DNA of 5,249 bases from positions 1-5,249 of the forward strand of contig JALQSY010000132.1 in the NCBI GenBank assembly GCA_023264215.1, read 5' to 3'. Below are positions 1 through 5,130 of the stretch, in pieces. The position numbers and the translations under genes were made by a program. This stretch comes from Candidatus Nanopelagicales bacterium. GTDB taxonomy: Bacteria > Actinomycetota > Actinomycetes > S36-B12. The notes under the pieces were generated by a model. It did no database searches. It had not been told where the DNA came from and worked only from the letters and a program-made list of their open reading frames with translations. Positions within the stretch are counted from its first letter, which is position 1. Each line of letters opens with the position of its first letter.

Positions 1-471
1 ATCGAGGACGACGGTGCGCACTGACCCGAGTTTCAGTGCCCCGCGATCGCAGAGGTCGAGGGCTCGCCCCGGGGTGGCGACGACGACGTCGACGCCGCGG
101 CGCAGTGCCTCGATCTGCTGACGCGCGGGCGCGCCGCCGTAGATGGCAACCAGCCGGACCCCGACGGATCGGCCGTAGCTGCCGAAGGCCTGCGAGACCT
201 GCAGGGCGAGCTCGCGTGTCGGCACGAGGATGAGCGCACTCGGCTCCTTGCCGCGATCGGCGGCGTCGAGTCGCTGCAGGATCGGCAACGCGAAGGCGGC
301 GGTCTTGCCGGTCCCGGTTGCCGCCTGCCCGAGCATGTCGGCACCGCGGATGAGCAGGGGGATCGCGGCCGCCTGGATCGGCGTGGGCTCCTCGTAGCCG
401 AGGCCGCTCAGCGCCGACTGGATCTCACCCCGCAGTCCCAGTGAGCTGAAGTCGAGATCGGGGTTGTCCAT
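1..471 (-). CDS. DEAD-box ATP-dependent RNA helicase, N-terminal part (cut by window edge)
   Basis: This is the first 157 residues of an ATP-dependent RNA helicase of superfamily 2, which unwinds RNA duplexes in rRNA maturation, mRNA decay or cold adaptation. The visible part is RecA-like domain 1. It holds a Q motif with PTPIQ at residues 29-33, Walker A/motif I ATGTGKT at 51-57, motif Ia PTRELA at 84-89, the GG motif at 112-113 and motif Ib TPGR at 133-136. The last three residues, VLD, are the start of motif II; the window ends before the remaining EAD. ATG at 471 is chosen because an in-frame TAG lies at 483-481, only three codons upstream. No good Shine-Dalgarno precedes it; a hairpin or a -10-like TAGCGT does. 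It lies 54 bases downstream of the unknown gene at 526-1023, so co-transcription is possible. Family assignment is firm; the specific paralogue (RhlE, DeaD or other) cannot be told without the C-terminal half. Confidence 0.96.
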   Translation of the reverse strand, partial: MDNPDLDFSSLGLRGEIQSALSGLGYEEPTPIQAAAIPLLIRGADMLGQAATGTGKTAAFALPILQRLDAADRGKEPSALILVPTRELALQVSQAFGSYGRSVGVRLVAIYGGAPARQQIEALRRGVDVVVATPGRALDLCDRGALKLGSVRTVVLD

Positions 472-493
472 GTGCGGACGCTATCTGCCGCAC
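472..493 (-). promoter_or_regulatory. Inverted repeat and possible leaderless -10 directly before the helicase start
   Basis: A perfect 6-bp inverted repeat (GTGCGG / CCGCAC, 10-base spacer) ends exactly at the helicase ATG on the minus strand. In the spacer lies TAGCGT (483-478), which fits the TANNNT -10 consensus of actinobacteria and stands 6 bases before the ATG, the spacing expected for a leaderless mRNA. A TTGACG hexamer (498-493) is only 9 bases further up, too close to be its -35. If the transcript instead begins upstream, the repeat would fold into a hairpin abutting the start codon. The repeat is seen directly; both roles are inferred. Confidence 0.35.
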
Positions 494-510
494 GTCAACG
501 GCGTCAGGGC

Positions 511-524
511 AGGGCGCGGGCCCT
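511..524 (-). terminator. Weak GC hairpin after the 165-residue gene
   Basis: AGGGC and GCCCT arms (5 bp, 4-base loop) lie 2 bases past the stop codon of the gene at 526-1023. There is no T-tract, so at best this is a pause site or weak terminator between that gene and the helicase. Confidence 0.2.
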
Positions 525-525
525 T

Positions 526-1023
526 CTAGGCAGCGACCGCACGGTCGGGAACGCGCACGAGCGCACCTGATCGGGTCCGCGCCATCACGCCCATCACCTC
601 GATGCCGAGCGCGACGGATACCAGGCCCAGCGCGCTCATCCAGCGCCGATCGATGTCGTTGACCATGGCGGCGCCGAGTCTGTGCGTCACGACGCCGAGG
701 CGGCGTACGGCGGAGAGTTCGCCCTCGCCGGCCCCTTGATCCATTGCCGAGTCGATGCTCGACACGATGCCCGCGAGTAGTCCGAGGCAGTCCTCCTCCG
801 ATGGGCCAGGCGGTGCGTCAGGGACAACGAACATGGTCGGCGGGAGATCGCCGCCCAGATCGGCGAGGACGACGACCGCCCCCTCGTGGCGGTCGAGGAT
901 CGACACGTGGTCTGCGGCGAAGAGAAGCGGATCGCGTATTGCCTCCGCACGGAGTTGCTCGGGAGTCAGGTTGGCCCAGCGGCGTGTGAATGCGCGGGGA
1001 TCGTCGAATGGTGTTCGTCTCAT
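526..1023 (-). CDS. Hypothetical protein with weak RadC/JAB-like C-terminal half
   Basis: I do not recognise this 165-residue protein as a characterised family. It looks soluble: no signal peptide, and no clear membrane span although residues 129-148 are fairly hydrophobic. The N-terminal part has an LTPEQLRAEAIRDP helix (19-32) and a hydrophobic strand GAVVVLADL (48-56). The C-terminal part, from about VVTHRLG (111-117) through NDIDRRW (122-128) to ALGIEVMGVM (138-147), can be laid without gaps on the RadC/JAB segment HNHPSG...D...LLDH. H114 would match the second motif His and D125 the Asp. The first His is replaced by V112 and the PSG is lost, so metal hydrolysis is unlikely even if the fold is right. 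ATG at 1023 is preferred to an in-frame GTG at 1071, which has no Shine-Dalgarno and overlaps an inverted repeat; an AGGAGG at 1049-1044 is too far (20 bases) from the ATG to be certain. It is divergent from the small ORF at 1116. Confidence 0.75.
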   Translation of the reverse strand: MRRTPFDDPRAFTRRWANLTPEQLRAEAIRDPLLFAADHVSILDRHEGAVVVLADLGGDLPPTMFVVPDAPPGPSEEDCLGLLAGIVSSIDSAMDQGAGEGELSAVRRLGVVTHRLGAAMVNDIDRRWMSALGLVSVALGIEVMGVMARTRSGALVRVPDRAVAA

Positions 1024-1046
1024 GCCGGGGAGTCTGCGTCGCGCCT

Positions 1047-1074
1047 CCTGTGGACGGGGCGAGCAATCCACAGG
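1047..1074. promoter_or_regulatory. Perfect 8-bp inverted repeat, candidate operator in the divergent region
   Basis: The arms CCTGTGGA (1047-1054) and TCCACAGG (1067-1074) are exact reverse complements with a 12-base spacer. Their centres are 20 bp apart, two helical turns, so a dimeric protein could read both from one face. Each arm contains TCCACA, the core of the DnaA box. The extended forms CAATCCACA (plus strand) and CCGTCCACA (minus strand) each match a 9-mer box (TTATCCACA and TTGTCCACA) at 7 positions. The repeat lies upstream of both divergent genes. Function is inferred only. Confidence 0.4.
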
Positions 1075-1099
1075 GCAGGCGTGCTATCGGTCCCGGCGC

Positions 1100-1105
1100 T
1101 AGCGT
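1100..1105 (+). promoter_or_regulatory. Possible -10 (TAGCGT) for the small 55-residue ORF
   Basis: TAGCGT fits TANNNT. Transcription would begin about 7 bases downstream, at the GTG (1113) next to the ATG (1116), so the mRNA could be leaderless. No convincing -35 is visible. The overlapping GGAGG (1107-1111) offers the alternative of a normal ribosome site with a short 4-base spacer. Confidence 0.25.
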
Positions 1106-1115
1106 CGGAGGCGTG

Positions 1116-1283
1116 ATGGAGCAGCTCCGACGGGTCGCCGAGTCAGGTGCCCCCGCACAGCAGGCCGAGGCCCGCAGGCTCCTCATGGTCCTTCGCGAGA
1201 CGCCAGACGACAGGGAAGCGCTGGAGACTGCGGGCCGGCTCGTCGAGGCCTACCTCCACGACCCGTATCTGGAACGAGGCTGA
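1116..1283 (+). CDS. Small hypothetical protein, 55 residues
   Basis: The product is short, charged and almost free of turn-forming residues. It appears to form two or three amphipathic helices: 2-26 rich in Arg, Gln and Leu, then 31-47 (DDREALETAGRLVEAYL). It has no cysteines, signal peptide or membrane span. Third codon positions are mostly G or C, as in the neighbours, which supports real coding. GGAGG at 1107-1111 precedes ATG 1116 by 4 bases; the adjacent GTG at 1113 is an alternative start. It is transcribed divergently from the 165-residue protein and ends 12 bases before the convergent hydrolase stop. I recognise no family. Its size and helical character would suit a protein-binding or regulatory peptide, but nothing in the sequence shows that. 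Confidence 0.6.
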   Translation: MEQLRRVAESGAPAQQAEARRLLMVLRETPDDREALETAGRLVEAYLHDPYLERG

Positions 1284-1295
1284 GGAGCTCTGAGA

Positions 1296-2144
1296 TCAGG
1301 CGCTGAGGAACTCTCGCACGTGGCGATTGAAGCGATCTGGATTCTCGAAGAACATGAAGTGCGATCCGCCGTCGTTCTCCTCGAAGATCACCACCGATGC
1401 CTGCGGGTTCTGCTCGGCGATCCAGCGCTGCGACTCCGCGGAGAAGATGCTCTTCTCGGCCCCGATCACCAGTGTGGGCAGGTCGATGTCCGCGATGACA
1501 TCGCGCCAGTCCTGCAGACAGTGATCCCACAGCAGATCGGCGGCTGATCCGCGAGGCATCATGAGGTTCTGCTCTGCGATCCAGGCGAGCGTGTCCTCAT
1601 CAATGTCAGCGGTGAACATGCCTCGGATGATCTCCTTGTGGCCGTCGACTGTGTCGGTCGCATTGACCGCTGACACGAAGCCCTCGAGTGCTGCCGCATC
1701 GGGGAACAGGCATCCGTAGGTCACCTTCTCCTCATCGGAGAGCCAGGGCTTGCCCGTGACCATGGGCGCCTGGTCCACCAGGATCAGCCGGGCGACACGG
1801 TCGGTGCCGTAGTGCTCGAGGTACGCCCAGATGACCGAGCAGCCCATCGAGTGACCCATGAGGGTGACGTCGTCGAGATCGGCGAGTTCAAGCGCTTCGT
1901 GGAGGTCGGCAGCCAGGCGAGCGATGCGGTAGCCGCCGCGGGAGTTCGCAGACTCCCCGTGCCCCCGTAGGTCGACGGCGTAGACGGTGTGATCCTGCGC
2001 GAGGTCATCGATCTGATGCTTCCATTGTGCCGCGGACTGCGACCAGCCTGGAAGGAGTACGAGCGTGGGTCCGGTGCCCTGCTTGATGTAGGACAGATGG
2101 TCGCCGTTGCTCAGCGTGACGGTGCCGCGCTCGTAGTCGCTCAT
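1296..2144 (-). CDS. Alpha/beta hydrolase (fold-1 family)
   Basis: This cytoplasmic 282-residue enzyme belongs to the alpha/beta hydrolase fold-1 family, which contains esterases, lactonases, C-C hydrolases and haloperoxidase-like enzymes. Seen in order are strand 3 and the oxyanion region LVLLPGW (28-34), DLRGHGES (58-65), the nucleophile elbow GHSMG with Ser99 (97-101), a cap region of about 130-215, and the catalytic His262 in GGSHFMF followed by ENPDRF (267-272). The usual acid after strand 7 is not obvious: the segment reads IGAEKSIF, leaving Glu230 or an acid after strand 6 as candidates. The start is ATG 2144, with AAGGAG at 2154-2149 spaced 4 bases. It follows the FAD enzyme by 28 bases on the same strand, so the two are probably one transcript. 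Hydrolysis of an ester or lactone to a hydroxy acid used by the upstream enzyme is an inference. Substrate is unknown. Confidence 0.92.
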   Translation of the reverse strand: MSDYERGTVTLSNGDHLSYIKQGTGPTLVLLPGWSQSAAQWKHQIDDLAQDHTVYAVDLRGHGESANSRGGYRIARLAADLHEALELADLDDVTLMGHSMGCSVIWAYLEHYGTDRVARLILVDQAPMVTGKPWLSDEEKVTYGCLFPDAAALEGFVSAVNATDTVDGHKEIIRGMFTADIDEDTLAWIAEQNLMMPRGSAADLLWDHCLQDWRDVIADIDLPTLVIGAEKSIFSAESQRWIAEQNPQASVVIFEENDGGSHFMFFENPDRFNRHVREFLSA

Positions 2145-2148
2145 GTCT

Positions 2149-2154
2149 CTCCTT
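2149..2154 (-). promoter_or_regulatory. Shine-Dalgarno of the alpha/beta hydrolase
   Basis: AAGGAG lies 4 bases before ATG 2144, in the 28-base gap after the FAD enzyme's stop. It fixes the hydrolase start and rules out the longer in-frame reading that would run back into the FAD gene. Confidence 0.7.
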
Positions 2155-2172
2155 GTGTCAGTCGGCCGCTTC

Positions 2173-3537
2173 CTAGACGACCTTGCCGGGATTGAGGGTG
2201 GTGCTCGGATCAAGTGCGGACTTGATGGCCTGCATGACGTCGATGCCGTCAGGATGCTCGCGGCGAAGGAAATCGCGCTTGCCAGCGCCGATCCCGTGCT
2301 CTCCGGTGCAGGTGCCACCGACATCGAGCGCACGGGTGATCATGCGCTCGTAGTGGGCCTCCGCCCGGGCGAACTCGGCGGGGTCATCGGGATCCAGGAT
2401 GTAGCAGAGGTGGAAGTTGCCGTCGCCGACGTGGCCCACGAGAGGCGCGTAGAGATCAGAGGCGACGAGGTCCTTCTTTGCCTCCCGGATCTGCTCGGCG
2501 AGGTGGCTGATCGGCACGCAGACATCGGTGGGCCATCCCTTGGACCCCGGCCGCATGGCCAGCATCGCCCAGTACGCGCGGTGCCGTGCGTGCCACAGGC
2601 GTGACCGATCCTCTGCCTCCGTAGCCCACTCGAAGGTGCCTCCGACATTGTCGACCAGTGCCTGTACCTCGTCGGCGCAAGCCTCCACTGCCCTGGTGAT
2701 TCCGTGGAACTCGAAGAAGAGTGTCGGTGCGACGGACAGATTCATGTCGTCGAACGAGTTGACCGCCTCGATAGCGGGCTCGTCGAGAAGCTCCATGCGC
2801 GCAACGGGCAAGCCCAACTGGATCGCCTCGATGACGACATTCACCGCATCGTCGATGGACCGGAAGGTGCACGTGGCTGCCGCGATGGCCTCCGGGATCG
2901 GATAGAGCCGCAGGGTGATCTCGGTGATGATGCCGAGGGTGCCCTCCGAGCCGACGAAGAGACGCGTCAGGTCGTAGCCTGCCGAGCTCTTCCTGGCTCG
3001 GCCGCCCGTGTGGATGATGCGCCCGTCGGCGAGCACGACGGTCAGACCGAGGACGTTGTGGGGCATCGCGCCGTACCGAACGGTCGTCGTGCCGCTTGCG
3101 CCCGTGGCAGTCATGCCGCCGATGGTGGCGTTGGCTCCGGGATCGACGGGGAACATCAGCCCCTGCGGATTGATGTGATCGTTGAGCGCTTGACGCGTGA
3201 TGCCCGCTTCCACGGTCACATCGAGATCGTCGATGGACAGGCGGACGATCCGATCCATGCGCGATAGATCGAGGCAAACTCCGCCGCGCTCGGCTCCGAT
3301 GCCCCCTTCGAGCGATGTGCCGACGCCGAAGGGCACGACGGCGACGCCGGCTCGGTGGCATGCGCCCACGATCGAGGCGACCTCCTCCGTCGATGCGGGA
3401 TACACCACGAGATCCGGGGGCAGAGGCGGGTGCCACGACTCGTCCTGCGCGTGCTGGTCAAGCTCGGCTTCCGCCACGCTCCAGCGATCGCCTACCGCCG
3501 TGGCGATGTCGCTCATGAGGCTTGCGGGAAGTGGCAC
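2173..3537 (-). CDS. FAD-dependent D-2-hydroxy acid dehydrogenase (D-lactate dehydrogenase / GlcD type)
   Basis: This 454-residue flavoenzyme of the VAO/PCMH superfamily oxidises a D-2-hydroxy acid such as D-lactate or glycolate to the 2-oxo acid and passes electrons to an acceptor other than NAD. The N-terminal FAD domain holds PFGVGTSLEGG (69-79), the pyrophosphate-binding run DPGANATIGG...GASGT (132-150) and VGSEGTLGIITE (195-206). The FAD-oxidase C domain holds GHVGDGNFH (368-376) and TGEHGIG (411-417), whose His residues bind the metal and substrate carboxylate in this family, and ends with LNPGKVV. Length suits cytochrome-type D-lactate dehydrogenases; no Fe-S cysteine motifs or transmembrane segment are seen. 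GTG 3537 is chosen because GGGAGGGAG (3552-3544) sits 6 bases before it, while ATG 3516 has no ribosome site. It heads an operon with the hydrolase and diverges from the GntR regulator. D-2-hydroxyglutarate or a longer hydroxy acid are alternative substrates. Confidence 0.93.
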   Translation of the reverse strand: MPLPASLMSDIATAVGDRWSVAEAELDQHAQDESWHPPLPPDLVVYPASTEEVASIVGACHRAGVAVVPFGVGTSLEGGIGAERGGVCLDLSRMDRIVRLSIDDLDVTVEAGITRQALNDHINPQGLMFPVDPGANATIGGMTATGASGTTTVRYGAMPHNVLGLTVVLADGRIIHTGGRARKSSAGYDLTRLFVGSEGTLGIITEITLRLYPIPEAIAAATCTFRSIDDAVNVVIEAIQLGLPVARMELLDEPAIEAVNSFDDMNLSVAPTLFFEFHGITRAVEACADEVQALVDNVGGTFEWATEAEDRSRLWHARHRAYWAMLAMRPGSKGWPTDVCVPISHLAEQIREAKKDLVASDLYAPLVGHVGDGNFHLCYILDPDDPAEFARAEAHYERMITRALDVGGTCTGEHGIGAGKRDFLRREHPDGIDVMQAIKSALDPSTTLNPGKVV

Positions 3538-3543
3538 GGGGAA

Positions 3544-3552
3544 CTCCCTCCC
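3544..3552 (-). promoter_or_regulatory. Strong Shine-Dalgarno that decides a GTG start
   Basis: GGGAGGGAG on the minus strand, 6 bases before GTG 3537. The next in-frame ATG (3516) is preceded by GCAAGCCTC, which is not a ribosome site. The FAD enzyme therefore probably begins with MPLPASL. Confidence 0.7.
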
Positions 3553-3563
3553 GACCGTGACTT

Positions 3564-3574
3564 TGGTCAGACCT
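3564..3574. promoter_or_regulatory. Candidate FadR-type GntR operator
   Basis: TGGTCAGACCT contains the perfect 9-bp palindrome GGTC-A-GACC and fits the TNGTNNNACNA-like pattern known for FadR-subfamily GntR regulators except at the final base. It starts about 10 bases downstream of the minus-strand -10 and ends 11 bases before the ribosome site of the FAD enzyme, so a bound protein would block transcription. The divergent GntR gene next to it is the natural candidate binder. Confidence 0.5.
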
Positions 3575-3583
3575 CTGGCCCGC

Positions 3584-3612
3584 ACGGTAGGGGCAGCCGC
3601 AGTCTGCGTCAA
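3584..3612 (-). promoter_or_regulatory. Predicted sigma-70-type promoter of the FAD enzyme-hydrolase operon
   Basis: On the minus strand TTGACG (3612-3607) is separated by exactly 17 bases from TACCGT (3589-3584), close to the TTGACA / TANNNT consensus of actinobacterial housekeeping promoters. Transcription would start near 3577, giving a leader of about 40 bases before GTG 3537 that contains the candidate operator and the ribosome site. Confidence 0.55.
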
Positions 3613-3633
3613 CCCCGCGAGGGCGTGCCGGCT

Positions 3634-3649
3634 CCGGCAGACTTGCCGG
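3634..3649. promoter_or_regulatory. Inverted repeat touching the GntR regulator start codon
   Basis: CCGGCA-GACT-TGCCGG is a perfect 6-bp inverted repeat that ends on the base before GTG 3650. It could be an autoregulatory operator or, in RNA, a stable hairpin hiding the ribosome-binding region; no Shine-Dalgarno is seen before this start. A further GCCGG (3627-3631) just upstream could compete for pairing. Confidence 0.35.
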
Positions 3650-4360
3650 GTGACTGAGGCATCACCTCCTCGCGCATACGAGGAGGTCATCGAGTACGTG
3701 CGGGAACTGCTCGTGTCAGGTGAGATCCATGCGGGCGACAAGCTGCCTGCCGAGCGGGACCTCGCGGATCACGTCGGCGTTTCCAGGCCGATGGTGCGAG
3801 AGGCGCTGCGCACCCTAGAGGTCCTCGGTGTCGTGTCGGCTCGCCGGGGTCAGGGCCCGGGGGCCGGCACCTTCATTCTTCGTGAGCCATCGGCAGCACT
3901 CGAGGTGCTGCTCGACATCGAGTTCACCCTCGAACGCTTCGACCTCGCGGACGTCATCGATACGCGCGTCATGCTGGAGCGGTGGGCCCTGTCCTGCATC
4001 CCCGCCGACGCCGATCTCTCGGCTGCCTCCCACGCCCTCACGATGATGGGCGAGCCCTTGGACCGTGACGCACTCATGCAGTGGGACCTGACCTTCCACC
4101 AGTCCCTCGTGGACTGCGCTCCCAACAGGCTCGTGGCGCACATGTACCGCTCGCTCAGGGGAGCGATGGCCCAGCGGCTCGCCGGTAGCCTGCGCGATAT
4201 CGACCAGGCCTCCTGGGCCCCCTTCTGGCGGCGCATCTCGCGAGAGCACCGCATGATCTTCGCCGCAGTGGACTCGGGGGATCTCGAGCGTGCCGCAGAC
4301 CTATCGGAGCGACACGTGACGCGCCACTATCTGCGGCGCCCTAGTCCAGAGCGCCGATGA
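3650..4360 (+). CDS. GntR-family transcriptional regulator, FadR subfamily (FCD domain)
   Basis: This 236-residue DNA-binding regulator has an N-terminal winged helix (about 8-77) with the GntR signature LPAERDLADHVGVSRPMVREALR (32-54). The wing reads RRGQGPGAGTFI (65-76), a few residues longer than the common RRGSGTFV. The C-terminal all-helical FCD domain (about 95-229) keeps the four metal ligands typical of the family: Asp104 (DTRVMLE), His150 (DLTFH), His200 (EHRMIF) and His222 (ERHV). FCD regulators usually bind a metal-chelated carboxylate such as lactate, glycolate or a sugar acid, which suits the divergent hydroxy acid dehydrogenase. The start is GTG 3650; no clear Shine-Dalgarno precedes it and no earlier start is convincing. 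Its last 20 bases overlap the end of the convergent SDR gene. It probably represses the FAD enzyme-hydrolase operon and perhaps itself. The ligand is inferred, not shown. Confidence 0.94.
   Translation: MTEASPPRAYEEVIEYVRELLVSGEIHAGDKLPAERDLADHVGVSRPMVREALRTLEVLGVVSARRGQGPGAGTFILREPSAALEVLLDIEFTLERFDLADVIDTRVMLERWALSCIPADADLSAASHALTMMGEPLDRDALMQWDLTFHQSLVDCAPNRLVAHMYRSLRGAMAQRLAGSLRDIDQASWAPFWRRISREHRMIFAAVDSGDLERAADLSERHVTRHYLRRPSPERR
4334..4356. terminator. Weak bidirectional hairpin at the convergent gene ends
   Basis: CGGCGC (4334-4339) and GCGCCG (4351-4356) form a 6-bp GC stem with an 11-base loop, spanning the overlap of the regulator and SDR 3' ends. No T-tract follows on either strand, so efficient intrinsic termination is doubtful. 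Confidence 0.22.
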
Positions 4361-5129
4361 CGTTCTGGTCCCAGTCGATGATCGAGCCGGTGACGACGCC
4401 GGAACGGTCCGAGAGCAGGAACACGATGAAGTCCGCGATCTCGTCCGGCTGACCGAGTTTGCCCATCGGCAACCTGGCCGCGGCCTCGTCCTGCCAACCG
4501 TCCCCCGCCGCGTGCGCCTTGCGTTGGATGATGTCCTCACCCTCGGTGAGGGTCCAGCCGATATTGACGCCAGTGATGCGAATGCGATCGAAGCGATGCG
4601 CATGCGCGGCATTCTTGGTCACGTGCGCAAGGCCTCCCTTGCTCGCCACATAGGGGGCGAGGAAGGCCTGCCCGACATGCATGGAGATCGACAGGATGTT
4701 CACGATGCTCCCGGGCGCGTCCCGCCTCACCATGTCCTGCACTGCGGCCTGCATCGTGAAGAACGGCGCCTTGAGGTTGACGTTGACGTGCCAGTCGAAG
4801 AACTCCGGCGTCGTCTCGAGGAGGGTGCCGCGCTCGACGACGGCCGCGGCATTCACCAGGCAATCGATGCGACCGAAGGCGTCGATGGTGCTTCGCACGG
4901 ACCCGATTGCCTGGTCCACGTCGGAGACGTCTGCCTGCACGTATAGCGCCTGCGCGCCTGCGCCCTCAACGGCCGCGAGAGTCTTCGTCGCCGAGTCGGG
5001 CTTGCGGCCGGTGATGACCACCGCCTCCGCTCCGGCATTGGCGGCTGCGATGGCCGTGGCGGCGCCAACCCCCATGGTGCCGCCGCTCACGAGGACGACA
5101 CGGCCGTCCAGGAGTCGCTCGAAGCCCAT
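4341..5129 (-). CDS. Short-chain dehydrogenase/reductase (classical SDR)
   Basis: This 262-residue cytoplasmic NAD(P)-dependent oxidoreductase is of normal length for a classical SDR. The Rossmann start is SGGTMGVG (15-22), a TGxxxGxG variant with Ser in place of Thr. Further landmarks are DV (67-68) for adenine binding, NAA (93-95), Asn118, and the catalytic set Ser147, Tyr160 and Lys164 (YVASK). The C terminus has GQPDEIA (226-232) and TGSIIDWDQN (247-256). TGRK (40-43) after strand 2 places a basic residue where NADP-preferring members bind the phosphate, so NADP(H) is likely. ATG 5129 is preferred, with GAGGA at 5139-5135 and a 5-base spacer; an upstream TTG has no support. The preceding gene stops one base before this start (TGACATG), so translation is probably coupled. 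Substrate is not evident; a 3-oxoacyl or other ketone reductase role or an alcohol dehydrogenase role are all possible. Confidence 0.94.
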   Translation of the reverse strand: MGFERLLDGRVVLVSGGTMGVGAATAIAAANAGAEAVVITGRKPDSATKTLAAVEGAGAQALYVQADVSDVDQAIGSVRSTIDAFGRIDCLVNAAAVVERGTLLETTPEFFDWHVNVNLKAPFFTMQAAVQDMVRRDAPGSIVNILSISMHVGQAFLAPYVASKGGLAHVTKNAAHAHRFDRIRITGVNIGWTLTEGEDIIQRKAHAAGDGWQDEAAARLPMGKLGQPDEIADFIVFLLSDRSGVVTGSIIDWDQNVIGALD

Positions 5130-5130
5130 G

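Noticed and set aside
1280..1314. Near-identical 13-mers GCTGAGGAGCTCT and GCTGAGGAACTCT
   Set aside because: They fall on the two converging gene ends and differ by one base, but form no hairpin or longer repeat, so chance is likely.
1769..1782. CCTGGT-CC-ACCAGG inverted repeat resembling a GntR operator
   Set aside because: It lies deep in the hydrolase coding region, its 2-base spacer does not match the 3-base centre of the FadR pattern, and the codons it covers encode a normal LVDQA stretch.
2145..2333. Longer in-frame N-terminus for the alpha/beta hydrolase
   Set aside because: It would overlap the FAD enzyme by over 150 bases, its translation looks like a shadow, and a good ribosome site fixes the start at 2144.
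2456..3436. Long alternative-frame open readings inside the FAD enzyme
   Set aside because: The translations are Arg/His/Ser-rich low-complexity products typical of the opposite or shifted frames of GC-rich genes, with no motifs.
3563..3591. Plus-strand promoter for the regulator (TTGGTC ... GGTAGG)
   Set aside because: The -10 lacks the TANNNT pattern at acceptable spacing, so I cannot support it.
3197..3649. Longer N-terminus for the GntR regulator
   Set aside because: The extension runs antisense through the FAD enzyme's coding region and lies before the conserved winged-helix start expected for the family.
3538..3741. Longer N-terminus for the FAD enzyme reaching into the regulator gene
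   Set aside because: It would cover the promoter, operator and the regulator's start region; GTG 3537 has the only strong ribosome site.
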